Source: JAKFEW01 sp036675505 (GTDB lineage: Bacteria; Cyanobacteriota; Sericytochromatia; S15B-MN24; JAQBPE01). From it: a stretch of 64,000 nt of DNA. The notes beneath the pieces are model-generated. The model was given only the letters and a program-made list of their open reading frames with translations. It was not told where the DNA came from and made no database searches. Each line of letters opens with the position of its first letter. Position 1 is the stretch's first letter. The stretch spans positions 18,538 to 82,537 of the forward strand of contig JAKFEW010000084.1 in the NCBI GenBank assembly GCA_036675505.1, written 5' to 3'. Of the stretch, positions 1 through 7,503 are shown piece by piece. Made by a program: the position numbers and the translations under genes.

Positions 1-519
1 CGCGTCCGTGAGCGGTACTTCGGCGCCGGTGCCGCTCACGGTCCCTTCGAATCGGCCGAGGCCGGGCACCCAGGACGACCCAGACCCCTCCTCGGCGCTG
101 AACAGGACCACGCCATCTTCGCCGTCGCGCAGCCGCACGGCCTCGGCGGGCCCGGACAGGCCGATGACGTAAGCATCGAGCCGAAGCTTTCGGCCCATTT
201 CGCCCATGATCAGCGTCGCCCGCGCGGTGCCCACCGCGCCGCCGGTCAGCGCCGCGGCGAAGTGCCAGTCATGGCCGCGTTTGTTGTCGAGGTCCGTCAT
301 CTCGGCGTGCGCGTCTTCGATGGCGGGCAGGCCGCCCGGCGCTTTCGTTGGACTCGGCGACGGCCCGGCGGGCGCGGCCGTCGGCAGCGGCGAGGCGGGC
401 CCCGCCGACGCGGGCGGCGTGATCGAGGCAGCGGCCCCGGGCGGGACCTTGTTCGGCGGGGTCGGGGTCTGGCAGCCCACCAGGACCATGGCCAACGCCA
501 AGAACAGATGGTGCTTCAT
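1..519 (-). CDS. Lipoprotein of unknown function, C-terminus beyond the left edge
   Basis: The reading frame is open for 173 codons to the window edge. The N-terminus is a lipoprotein signal peptide (MKHHLFLALAMVLVGC, lipobox LVGC, lipidated Cys16), followed by a Pro/Ala/Ser-rich linker to about residue 60 and a folded region (GHDWHFAAALTGGAVG and onward) that matches no family I know. Start 519 is preferred because a GAGG sits about 7 bases before it; an in-frame ATG at 531 has no ribosome site. It begins 14 bases after the MoeB-rhodanese stop on the same strand, so it is probably the last or a later gene of that operon. Membrane anchoring is well supported; function is unknown. Confidence 0.75.
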   Translation of the reverse strand, partial: MKHHLFLALAMVLVGCQTPTPPNKVPPGAAASITPPASAGPASPLPTAAPAGPSPSPTKAPGGLPAIEDAHAEMTDLDNKRGHDWHFAAALTGGAVGTARATLIMGEMGRKLRLDAYVIGLSGPAEAVRLRDGEDGVVLFSAEEGSGSSWVPGLGRFEGTVSGTGAEVPLTDA

Positions 520-533
520 CTCGAACCTCATAT

Positions 534-1649
534 TCAGTAGCGCGCCATACCCGCATCGACCTGGCGCGCCCAGGCGTCGAGGCCGCCGGCCAGGAAGCCG
601 ACGTCGGGAAAGCCCGCTTGCGACAACAACGATGCGGCATGGTGGGAGCGGGGTCCCCGATGGCAGACCACCACGACCGGACGGGCCCGGTCGAGCTCGG
701 GCAGCCGCGTGCCCAGCTCGCGCAACGGGATCAGGCGGCTGCCCGCGAGGTGGCAGATGTCCCACTCGAACGGCTCGCGGCAATCGATCACCACCAGCGC
801 CTCGTCTTCTCGCATGCGCTGGTCGAGCGCGCCGGCATCGACGGCCATCACGGTGGCCGGCACGGCCTGCGCCGGGGGCGCGGGCTGGCTCACGGCCGGG
901 CGATCGCCGCAAGCCGGGCAGCCGGGATCCTTGGCCAGCGCGAGCTCGCGCCACGACAGCGCGAGGGCGTCGAAGAGCAGCAGGCGTCCGATCAACGGCT
1001 GCCCGATGCCCAGCAACAACTTGATGGCCTCGAGCGCCTGGGTCGTGCCCAGGATCCCCGGCAGGACCCCCAGGACGCCGGCTTCGGCGCAGGAGGGGAT
1101 CTCCTCGGCGGGCGGGACCTCGGGAAACAGGCAGCGGTAGCAGGGGCCCGTCCGCGCGTCGAAGACCGCGACCTGCCCCTCGAACCGGAAGACCGACGCC
1201 CACACGTCCGGCTTGCCCAGCCGCACGCAGGTGTCGTTGATCAAGTAGCGCGTCGGGAAGTTGTCGGTGCCGTCGAGAATCACGTCGTAGCCGCCCAGGA
1301 TCTCGGCCGCGTTGCGGGCATCCAGGCGTTCGGCGTGGGTCACGAGCTCGACGTCGGGGTTCAGGGCCGCGAGGGTCGCGCGCGCCGCCTCGACCTTGGA
1401 GGCGCCGACGTCGCGCGTGCGGAAGAGGATCTGGCGGTGCAGGTTGGATTCGTCGACCTCGTCCGAGTCGAGGAGGCCGATGCGCCCGACGCCGGCCGCG
1501 GCCAGGTAGAGCGACGCGGGGCTGCCCAGGCCCCCGGTGCCGATGCAGAGGACCGAGGACTGCGCGAGCTTGCGCTGGCCGGCGATACCGACTTCCGGCA
1601 AGGACAGGTGGCCCCGGTAACGGGCCAGGTTCGGCTCGGATGGTGGCAT
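534..1649 (-). CDS. moeB: MoeB/ThiF-type adenylyltransferase fused to rhodanese (MoeZ-like)
   Basis: This 371-residue enzyme is expected to adenylate the C-terminal Gly-Gly of a small sulfur-carrier protein and then pass sulfur to it. The N-terminal E1-like domain (about 1-250) has the nucleotide loop GTGGLG at 37-42, DGTDN around Asp130, and zinc pairs Cys170/Cys173 and Cys244/Cys247. Residues about 265-371 form a rhodanese domain with the active-site loop starting at Cys329 (CHRGPRS). The length and order match MoeZ/MoeBR-type proteins. It starts 6 bases after the stop of the ThiS/MoaD-like gene, its obvious substrate. Whether the pathway serves molybdopterin, cysteine, thiamine or another thio-product cannot be told, since no other cofactor gene is in view. 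Confidence 0.9.
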   Translation of the reverse strand: MPPSEPNLARYRGHLSLPEVGIAGQRKLAQSSVLCIGTGGLGSPASLYLAAAGVGRIGLLDSDEVDESNLHRQILFRTRDVGASKVEAARATLAALNPDVELVTHAERLDARNAAEILGGYDVILDGTDNFPTRYLINDTCVRLGKPDVWASVFRFEGQVAVFDARTGPCYRCLFPEVPPAEEIPSCAEAGVLGVLPGILGTTQALEAIKLLLGIGQPLIGRLLLFDALALSWRELALAKDPGCPACGDRPAVSQPAPPAQAVPATVMAVDAGALDQRMREDEALVVIDCREPFEWDICHLAGSRLIPLRELGTRLPELDRARPVVVVCHRGPRSHHAASLLSQAGFPDVGFLAGGLDAWARQVDAGMARY

Positions 1650-1655
1650 GGACGG

Positions 1656-1916
1656 TTAACCCCCGCTGAGCGCGCAGACGATCATGACCTCGGCAGCCGC
1701 CTCGACCGGGCGATCGAGGGCGTTGGCCAGCTGGCCGTCGACGAAGACCCGGATGTGGGTCCGCAGGCGGTCTTGCTCGTCGACGATCCGGAATCGGAGG
1801 CCCGGGTACTGCCGCTCGAGGTCGGCCAGCACCTCGTCGAGCGTGCGGCCGGCCGCCACCGCGTCGCTCACGCCGGCGGTGTACGAGTGGAGCGGCGACG
1901 GGATGCGGACCCGCAC
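1656..1916 (-). CDS. ThiS/MoaD-family sulfur-carrier protein
   Basis: An 86-residue ubiquitin-like protein ending in Gly-Gly (ALSGG), the residues that are adenylated and thiocarboxylated in ThiS, MoaD and CysO. The segment IRVFVDGQLANAL is typical of the family. It starts with GTG at 1916, immediately after the TAG of the beta-propeller gene (no gap). A GAGGTGGG ribosome site lies inside the end of that gene, so translation is probably coupled. The partner activating enzyme with rhodanese domain follows 6 bases downstream. The carrier's final metabolic use is unknown. Confidence 0.85.
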   Translation of the reverse strand: MRVRIPSPLHSYTAGVSDAVAAGRTLDEVLADLERQYPGLRFRIVDEQDRLRTHIRVFVDGQLANALDRPVEAAAEVMIVCALSGG

Positions 1917-3032
1917 CTAGCCCACCTCGACCGACAGGATGTCCGGCAGGTGGCGGGCGATCAGGAACCAGGAATCGCCTTCGTCGTCGCTGGCCCACAG
2001 CTCGCCCGAGCTGGTGCCCAGGTAGAGCCCGACGGTGTCCGCCGCGTCCACGGCCATGCCCTGGCGGTAGACCGTCCACCAGGCCTGGTCGTCCGGCAGG
2101 CCGCGATCCAGCCGCTCCCAGCTCGTGCCCGCGTCGCGGGTGCGGTAGACGGCCGGCTTGCCCTTCGGGCTGGTGCGCGGCCAGACGTCGGTGCCGTCCA
2201 TCGGGAAGACCCAGGCCGTGTCCGCCTGGCGCGGGTGCAGCACGATCGAGAACCCGATGTCGCCCACCTCGCGCGGCATCGCATCGCCGATGCGCTGCCA
2301 GGTGTCGTCGGGGCGGTCGAGCCGGTAGATGCCGCAGTGGTTCTGCTGGTAGAGGCGATCCGGCTGCAGGGGGTGGAGCTGGACGCAATGCGGATCATGG
2401 CCGTAGGGCGTGTTCGGATCCGGCATGAAATCGGCGGCGACGCCCCGGTTGAGCGGGGTCCAGGTCGCGCCCTCGTCGCGGCTCTCGAAGGTGCCGCCGG
2501 TGGAGAGGGCGACGTACAGGTGCCGGGGATCACGCGGGTCGATCTGGATCGAGTGGGTGATCGCGCCGCCCGGGGTCTCGCCGAAGTGATCCTTGTCGAG
2601 CGTCGCCAGGTAGGACCTGAAAGCGCCGAGCTCCTGCCAGGTCAGGCCGTCGTCTTCGGAACGGAAGAGCGCATGAGGCGCGGTGCCGGCCCACCACACG
2701 CCTGGCTGGCTGGCGTGCCCCGGCTCGAGCCAGAAGACCGCGTCGACGGCCGGACCCTCCGTGCCCTCGGGCGCCTTCGGAAACGCCGGCGGGCGCTGGG
2801 CTTCCTGCCAGGTGTCGCCACCATCGGCAGACCGCATGACGGTGGGACCCAGGTGCCCGGTCTTGGCCGCCATCAGGATGGTGTCCGTGCCCCGCCGGTC
2901 GGCGACCAGGTGGTTGACGATGGCGCCCAGGCTGATCGGCCCCTTGCGTTCCCAGGAACGGCGGTCGGCGCCCGCCTGGAAGACGAAAGCGCCCTTGCGC
3001 GTCCCCACCAGGACCTTGGTCTGCTCCTGCAT
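1917..3032 (-). CDS. BNR/Asp-box beta-propeller protein (sialidase- or sortilin-like fold)
   Basis: A 371-residue protein with at least five Asp-boxes (SxDxGxTW type): SADGGDTW, SEDDGLTW, SRDEGATW, TRDAGTSW and SDDEGDSW, spaced as in a BNR beta-propeller. No signal peptide is seen, so it is probably cytoplasmic. Start 3032 is chosen because AAAGGG lies about 6 bases upstream; an ATG at 3047 has no such site. Annotation as an exo-alpha-sialidase would be unsafe: the fold is clear, but catalytic Arg/Tyr/Asp residues of true sialidases were not identified. It is the first gene of a four-gene operon with a sulfur carrier and its activating enzyme. I recall similar propeller-MoaD neighbours in other genomes, which suggests a shared but undefined role. 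Confidence 0.8.
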   Translation of the reverse strand: MQEQTKVLVGTRKGAFVFQAGADRRSWERKGPISLGAIVNHLVADRRGTDTILMAAKTGHLGPTVMRSADGGDTWQEAQRPPAFPKAPEGTEGPAVDAVFWLEPGHASQPGVWWAGTAPHALFRSEDDGLTWQELGAFRSYLATLDKDHFGETPGGAITHSIQIDPRDPRHLYVALSTGGTFESRDEGATWTPLNRGVAADFMPDPNTPYGHDPHCVQLHPLQPDRLYQQNHCGIYRLDRPDDTWQRIGDAMPREVGDIGFSIVLHPRQADTAWVFPMDGTDVWPRTSPKGKPAVYRTRDAGTSWERLDRGLPDDQAWWTVYRQGMAVDAADTVGLYLGTSSGELWASDDEGDSWFLIARHLPDILSVEVG

Positions 3033-3241
3033 CGATTGCCCTTTCATGCGGAATGGCGGCTGATGGTCTCGTTCCGCCACGGCTTTGGCCGGGTGGAGCC
3101 AGGCCGTCCTATACCCGCGGAAGGCATGCTCGATCGCCAGCGCGCTCGAATTCGGCGTGTTCAGAGCCCGCAAGCGTGGGTACAAGGCGACGAACGGACG
3201 TCGGTCCGCGCCTTCGACCCGCGCCGCGAGATTGGATTCAG

Positions 3242-4015
3242 ATGTTCAAGAAGCTCTTCTTCGCCGCCCTGACCCTGTTCGTCGTCGCCGGCGTCGGCTT
3301 CGGTGGCTTCATGTGGGCCGGCAAGGCCTCGGGCGAGGCCAAGCTGCGCGAGTTCTTCGCAATGGGCAAGCGAGACAGCCTCTCCCAGATCGAGGCCCAG
3401 CTGAGCGATCACCTCAAAGAGCGGGTCGACCCGGAGCTCGGAGCGGCATACGTGAAGGCGATCTCGACGGAGTTCGGCGACTTCGCCTCGGTCAACCTGA
3501 ACGGCCTCGAGTTTTCGGACAAGCTCGATGGGTCCAGCCGCCTCCGCGAGTACAAGGGCACCTTCGTGTTCGCGAAGCGCGAGGTGCCGATCCACGTCCA
3601 GTTCATCGACGAGCGGTTGGCGGCATTGACGATCGTCGATGACCCGATCGGCCCTGAGCTCATCAAGTCGCTCGACCGGGTGCCGGCGAATACGGAGGCC
3701 TATCAGCGGGGCGGCGAGCGCTTCCTCACGGCGGTCCTGAACGGCAAAGGCGACGATGCGTTCGAGATGTTGGGCGAGAACCTCCAGAAGCAGGTGGGTC
3801 GCCAGGGGTTCGAGGCCCATCTCAAGGAGGTGGCGGGCCTGAAAGGGCTGAAGCGCGTCGAGGTCGTGAGCGCGGCGCCGCGGCCGAACGCCCCGGACCA
3901 CCTGGATGTGGCGTATCGGTGCGTCTGCCCCAACGGGGTGCTGAAGGCCCGGGTGACCTTCCAGTTCGCCGGGCTCAAGCCGTACCTGATGGGCTTCAAG
4001 TACGAGACCGAGTAA
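3242..4015 (+). CDS. Membrane-anchored hypothetical protein with two DUF3887-like halves
   Basis: A 257-residue protein with an N-terminal hydrophobic segment at about residues 4-24 (a membrane anchor or uncleaved signal), then a soluble, mixed-charge region. The C-terminal half (around FLTAVLNGKGDDAFEMLGEN and onward) resembles small secreted domains of the DUF3887/NTF2-like kind, but this is impression rather than proof. The start at 3242 is chosen because it begins exactly with the hydrophobic segment; the frame is open further upstream but that part has no signal-like character. It is followed by 109 bases before the biosynthetic operon and has no obvious link to it. Function unknown. Confidence 0.65.
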   Translation: MFKKLFFAALTLFVVAGVGFGGFMWAGKASGEAKLREFFAMGKRDSLSQIEAQLSDHLKERVDPELGAAYVKAISTEFGDFASVNLNGLEFSDKLDGSSRLREYKGTFVFAKREVPIHVQFIDERLAALTIVDDPIGPELIKSLDRVPANTEAYQRGGERFLTAVLNGKGDDAFEMLGENLQKQVGRQGFEAHLKEVAGLKGLKRVEVVSAAPRPNAPDHLDVAYRCVCPNGVLKARVTFQFAGLKPYLMGFKYETE

Positions 4016-4106
4016 GGCGATCGCCCGATCGGTGCGCCAGGGTCGCGGCGCCCCTGGAATCGGCGGCGACCTGAACCTCGTGAACGGCTGATCACGGCCC
4101 GTCGCG

Positions 4107-4115
4107 TGGTACGAT
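4107..4115 (+). promoter_or_regulatory. Extended -10 promoter element (TGgTACGAT), leaderless-type
   Basis: TG-N-TACGAT ends 9 bases before the ATG at 4125, so a transcript starting the usual 6-7 bases downstream would have almost no 5' leader. No Shine-Dalgarno sequence precedes the ATG, which fits leaderless initiation. No good -35 is visible. This would be the head promoter of the 18-kb biosynthetic operon. Confidence 0.4.
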
Positions 4116-4124
4116 CACGGCGCC

Positions 4125-5351
4125 ATGATTACTTCCGACGAACGCCGCGATTGGGCGATGCGGATCGGGGTCGTCGGGACCTCCTCGAAAGCCCATGAGC
4201 GGCGGGTCCCGATCCACCCCGAACACCTGAGCCGGATCCCACCGAACGTCCGCCGGCAGCTCCACTTCGAAACGGGCTACGCCGAGCCCTTCGGGCGCTC
4301 GGATCAGCAATTGGCGCAGGAGACCGGCGGCGTGGCGCCGCGGGGCGAGCTGCTCGCGCGAATGGACGCGATCATCCTGCTCAAGCCGGCCCCGGCGGAT
4401 CTGCAGGCCATGCCCGAAAACGGCGTGCTCTGGGGCTGGCCCCACTGCGTCCAGCAGCGCGACCTCACGCAGGCGGCGATCGACAGGGCGCAGACGCTCA
4501 TCGCGTTCGAGGCGATGTTCGCGTGGGACGAAAGCGGGCGGCCTGGCGCCCACACTTTCTACCGGAACAACGAGCTGGCCGGCTATTGCGCGGTCCTGCA
4601 CGCCCTGACCTTGAAGGGGTCGGTGGGGCATTACGGCCGCCCACGCAAGGTCGTCGTGTTCGGCTGCGGTGCCGCCGGACGTGGCGCGGTCCAGGGGTTG
4701 CTCGCCCACGGCTTCCGGGACCTCACCGTGTGCGTGCAGGCCGGCGAGCCCGACGTGGTGGAGCTGCCCGGCTGCCGCTACCGCCGCGTCCGGCGGGAGG
4801 CGCCCGGCGCGGCGCGCATGGTCAGCCTCGCGGGCGACGGGACGGCGCGCCCGCTGCGCGAGGTGCTCGCGGGCGCGGACATCGTGGTCAACGCGATCCT
4901 GCAGGACCCGGCCCGGCCCGTCCTCTTCCTCGCGGAAGCGGAGCTTGGCGTGCTCGCGCCCGGCGGCCTGATCATCGACGTGAGCTGCGACGCCGGCATG
5001 GGCTTCGATTTCGCCCGGCCCACCTCGTTCGATGCGCCGCTGATCGCGGTGGGGCCTTGCGCGTACTACGCCGTCGACCACACGCCGAGCTACCTCTGGG
5101 AGAGCGCGAGCTGGGAAATCTCGGCCGCGCTGGTGCCGCACCTGCCCGCCTTCGCGGCCGGCCGGGCCGGCTGGGCGGCGTCGGCGACGCTGCGCGAGGC
5201 GATCGCCATCGACGCGGGCGTCGTCCGCAACCCCGCCATCCTGGCGTTCCAGGGACGCCAGGCCGCGTTCCCGCATGCGCCGCTGGCGCCCACCGGCCAC
5301 GCGGAAGGCGGGTATAATCCCGCTGCGAAGGGGAGCGACGAGGCGGTATGA
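4125..5351 (+). CDS. N5-(carboxyethyl)ornithine synthase-like NAD(P)-dependent dehydrogenase
   Basis: A 408-residue member of the alanine dehydrogenase/PNT superfamily. The best match I recall is N5-(1-carboxyethyl)ornithine synthase, which reductively joins pyruvate to the side-chain amine of ornithine (or lysine). Supporting features are ERRVPIHPEHL near residue 25, GVLWGWPH near 100, TFYRNNELAGY near 144, a Rossmann loop GCGAAGRG at 180-187, IIDVSCDAG, and the C-terminal stretch YYAVDHTPSYLWE. The family is usually about 310 residues, so this protein is longer, mainly at the C-terminus. Its stop overlaps the next start as ATGA, placing it first in the NRPS operon. I infer it makes or modifies an unusual amino acid for the NRPS. 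An in-frame ATG at 4158 is an alternative start. Confidence 0.75.
   Translation: MITSDERRDWAMRIGVVGTSSKAHERRVPIHPEHLSRIPPNVRRQLHFETGYAEPFGRSDQQLAQETGGVAPRGELLARMDAIILLKPAPADLQAMPENGVLWGWPHCVQQRDLTQAAIDRAQTLIAFEAMFAWDESGRPGAHTFYRNNELAGYCAVLHALTLKGSVGHYGRPRKVVVFGCGAAGRGAVQGLLAHGFRDLTVCVQAGEPDVVELPGCRYRRVRREAPGAARMVSLAGDGTARPLREVLAGADIVVNAILQDPARPVLFLAEAELGVLAPGGLIIDVSCDAGMGFDFARPTSFDAPLIAVGPCAYYAVDHTPSYLWESASWEISAALVPHLPAFAAGRAGWAASATLREAIAIDAGVVRNPAILAFQGRQAAFPHAPLAPTGHAEGGYNPAAKGSDEAV
5308..5323 (+). promoter_or_regulatory. Perfect TATAAT inside a GC palindrome near the 3' end of the first operon gene
   Basis: GCGGG-TATAAT-CCCGC is an uncommon AT-rich block in this GC-rich coding region, 25 bases before the KAS III start. 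It could be an internal -10 element for the genes from KAS III onward, or a protein-binding palindrome. No -35 match lies at the right distance and the sequence is also coding, so it may be chance. Confidence 0.25.
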
Positions 5352-6310
5352 GGCGCGATTACGGGGTGGGCATCGTCGGCGTCGGCCATTGTTTGGCGGC
5401 GCGCGTCGAAACGAACGAAGAGCTGTGCCGCGCCATTCCGGCCCTCACGCCGGCCGCGATCCTCGACCAATCGGGCATCCAGCGCCGCTACCTGGCCGCC
5501 GAGGGCGAGTCGGCGGCCTCGCTCGCGGTGGCTGCGGCCCACCGGGCGATCGCCATGGCGGGCATCTCGCCCGACCAGCTCGGCCTGATCATCGCCTGCA
5601 CCTTCTCGGCCGACTACGTCTTCCCGCCCGTCTCGGCCAAGATCCAGCAGGCGCTCGGCGCGACCGGCGCGCAGGTGTTCGATCTCCAGGCGAACTGCAC
5701 GGGCTTCGTCACCGGCCTGACCTGCGCGTCGGACCGCATGCGCGTCGATCCGACCGTGCAGCACGCGCTCGTGATCGGCGTCGAGCTGCATTCCCGCTTC
5801 GTCGATCGCACCGACCCGCACACCGCCAGCCACTTCAGCGACGGGGCCGGCGCCGCGGTGCTCGGCCAGGTGGCCCCCGGCGAGGGCATCCAGGACTCGC
5901 ACTTCTTCACCGACGGCGCTCAATACGAGGCGATGCGCCTCCGCGGCGGCGACGCCCACATCGAAATCGACGGCGCCGCGAGCTGGCAGCCGATCATCGG
6001 CCACCTGCCGACCACCGTCCGTCGGGCCTTGGAGAAGGCCGACACCGCGCTCGCGGACGTCGACCTCTTCCTGTTCCACCAGGCGAATTTGAGCCTCATC
6101 TACTACGTGATGCGGAAGCTCGGGCAGTCGCTCGACAAGACCCACACCAACCTCGAGGCGATCGGGAACACGGGCGCCGCGTCCGTGGCGATCGTGCTGA
6201 GCGAGGCGGTCGCCGAGGGCAAGCTCGCACAGGGCCAGACGTTGGTGCTCGCCGCCGTCGGCGCGGGGCTGAACTTCGGCGCGAGCGTGTGGAAATGGAG
6301 CGGCCGGTGA
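5348..6310 (+). CDS. 3-oxoacyl-ACP synthase III (FabH-like ketosynthase)
   Basis: A 320-residue KAS III/FabH-family condensing enzyme with a complete catalytic triad: Cys117 in LQANCTGF, His244 in FHQAN and Asn274 in GNTGAASV. Such enzymes condense an acyl-CoA or acyl thioester with an acyl-ACP. Its start overlaps the upstream stop (ATGA), and it is followed by a dehydratase-ketoreductase fusion, an FkbH-like protein and a free ACP. It is therefore probably a dedicated enzyme that builds an acyl unit on that ACP rather than housekeeping FabH. In tetronate pathways a FabH-like enzyme works with an FkbH-like glyceryl-ACP synthase and an ACP; the same trio occurs here, though no polyketide synthase is present. 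Confidence 0.88.
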   Translation: MRRDYGVGIVGVGHCLAARVETNEELCRAIPALTPAAILDQSGIQRRYLAAEGESAASLAVAAAHRAIAMAGISPDQLGLIIACTFSADYVFPPVSAKIQQALGATGAQVFDLQANCTGFVTGLTCASDRMRVDPTVQHALVIGVELHSRFVDRTDPHTASHFSDGAGAAVLGQVAPGEGIQDSHFFTDGAQYEAMRLRGGDAHIEIDGAASWQPIIGHLPTTVRRALEKADTALADVDLFLFHQANLSLIYYVMRKLGQSLDKTHTNLEAIGNTGAASVAIVLSEAVAEGKLAQGQTLVLAAVGAGLNFGASVWKWSGR

Positions 6311-7503
6311 TCGCGGGCAAGCCGTTCGACGCCATCGCCATCGGCGACTCGGCCACCCTCGTCAAGCGCATCACGGCGCAGGACGTCGCGCGCTTCGTCG
6401 AGCTGACCGGCGACGACAACCCCCTGCATGTGGACCGCGCCTACGCGGAGACGACGCCGTTCAAGGACGTCGTGGTCCACGGCATGCTCGGCGCGTCGTT
6501 CGTCTCGACGCTGATCGGCACCAAGCTGCCCGGCGAAGGCGCGCTGTGGGTCTCGCAGTCGTTCGAGTTCCTGCTGCCGGTGCGGCTCGACGACGAGCTG
6601 ACCATCTCGGTCACCGTCCGCGAGAAGCACGAACGCGAGCGCCTGCTCGGGCTCGAGGCGCGGATCGTGAACCAACACAAGCAGGTTGTGCTCGCGGGCA
6701 CGGGGAAGGTGAAGATGCTTGCGCCGCGCCCACCCGCGGCGCCCGCGGCCGGTGGGCCGCGCCGACGCGTCGCGCTCGTCACCGGCGGCGCCGGCGGCAT
6801 CGGGCGGGCGATTTGCCAGCGCCTCGCCGCCGAGGGCTTCCAGGTGGTGGTCAACTACCGCAGCAGCGAAGCGCGGGCCGCCGAGACCGTACGCGCCATC
6901 GAGGCGGCGGGCGGTGCGGCGATCGCGGTCCAGGCCGACATCGCCAGCCCCGAAGCGGTGCAGGCGCTGGTGGACCAGGCGGTGCGGGCTTACGGCACCG
7001 TGACGCTGCTGGTCAACAACGCGTCGCCGCGCATCCACGCGGTCCCCTTCGACGATCTGGAATGGCAGGACCTGGCCCTGCACCTCGACGTCCAGCTGAA
7101 GGGCGCGTTCTCGCTCGCGAGGGCCGTCGTGCCGGCCATGAAGGCCAGCGGCTACGGCCGCATCGTCTCGATCACCTCGCAGGTGGTCGACGGCACGCCG
7201 ACGCCCGGCTGGACCGCGTATACCGTGGCCAAGGCGGCCCAGGCGGCGTTCACCCGCTGCCTCGCGGCCGAGCTCGGGCCGGCGGGGATCACCGTCAACA
7301 ACGTGTCGCCCGGCATGACCGACACCGCCATGATCGGCGACCTCTCGGAGAAATCCCGCCTGATCGTCGCGCGGCAGACCCCGCTGCGGCGGCTCGCGGG
7401 CCCGCAGGACATCGCCGGGGCGGTCGCTTACCTGGCTTCGGAGGCGGCCGAGTTCATCACCGGCGAGACGCTGCGGGTGAACGGCGGCCTGGTGATGCTG
7501 TGA
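6295..7503 (+). CDS. MaoC-like hydratase fused to SDR ketoreductase
   Basis: A 402-residue fusion. Residues about 5-142 form a MaoC/hotdog (R)-specific hydratase with the D-x-N-x4-H signature in GDDNPLHVD (Asp41, His45) and VVVHGML. Residues about 157-402 form a short-chain dehydrogenase with TGGAGGIG (163-170), NNAS near 241, and a Ser/Tyr309/Lys313 active site (YTVAK), like FabG. Together the two domains could reduce a beta-ketoacyl-ACP and dehydrate or rehydrate the product. The ATG at 6295 lies inside the end of the KAS III gene (16-base overlap) and is the only start that gives an intact MaoC domain. The next gene starts within its stop codon (GTGA). An unusual fusion order, discussed as a finding. 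Confidence 0.88.
   Translation: MERPVIAGKPFDAIAIGDSATLVKRITAQDVARFVELTGDDNPLHVDRAYAETTPFKDVVVHGMLGASFVSTLIGTKLPGEGALWVSQSFEFLLPVRLDDELTISVTVREKHERERLLGLEARIVNQHKQVVLAGTGKVKMLAPRPPAAPAAGGPRRRVALVTGGAGGIGRAICQRLAAEGFQVVVNYRSSEARAAETVRAIEAAGGAAIAVQADIASPEAVQALVDQAVRAYGTVTLLVNNASPRIHAVPFDDLEWQDLALHLDVQLKGAFSLARAVVPAMKASGYGRIVSITSQVVDGTPTPGWTAYTVAKAAQAAFTRCLAAELGPAGITVNNVSPGMTDTAMIGDLSEKSRLIVARQTPLRRLAGPQDIAGAVAYLASEAAEFITGETLRVNGGLVML

Noticed and set aside
1917..3032. Naming the BNR protein an exo-alpha-sialidase
   Set aside because: Asp-boxes define the fold only; the sialidase Arg triad and Tyr/Glu pair were not found, and the neighbours are sulfur-carrier genes.
618..3272. A plus-strand open frame of 884 codons opposite the sulfur-carrier operon
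   Set aside because: It is antisense to four well-supported genes, is rich in Arg, Gly, Val and Asp, as GC-rich shadow frames are, and contains no domain motif or ribosome site.
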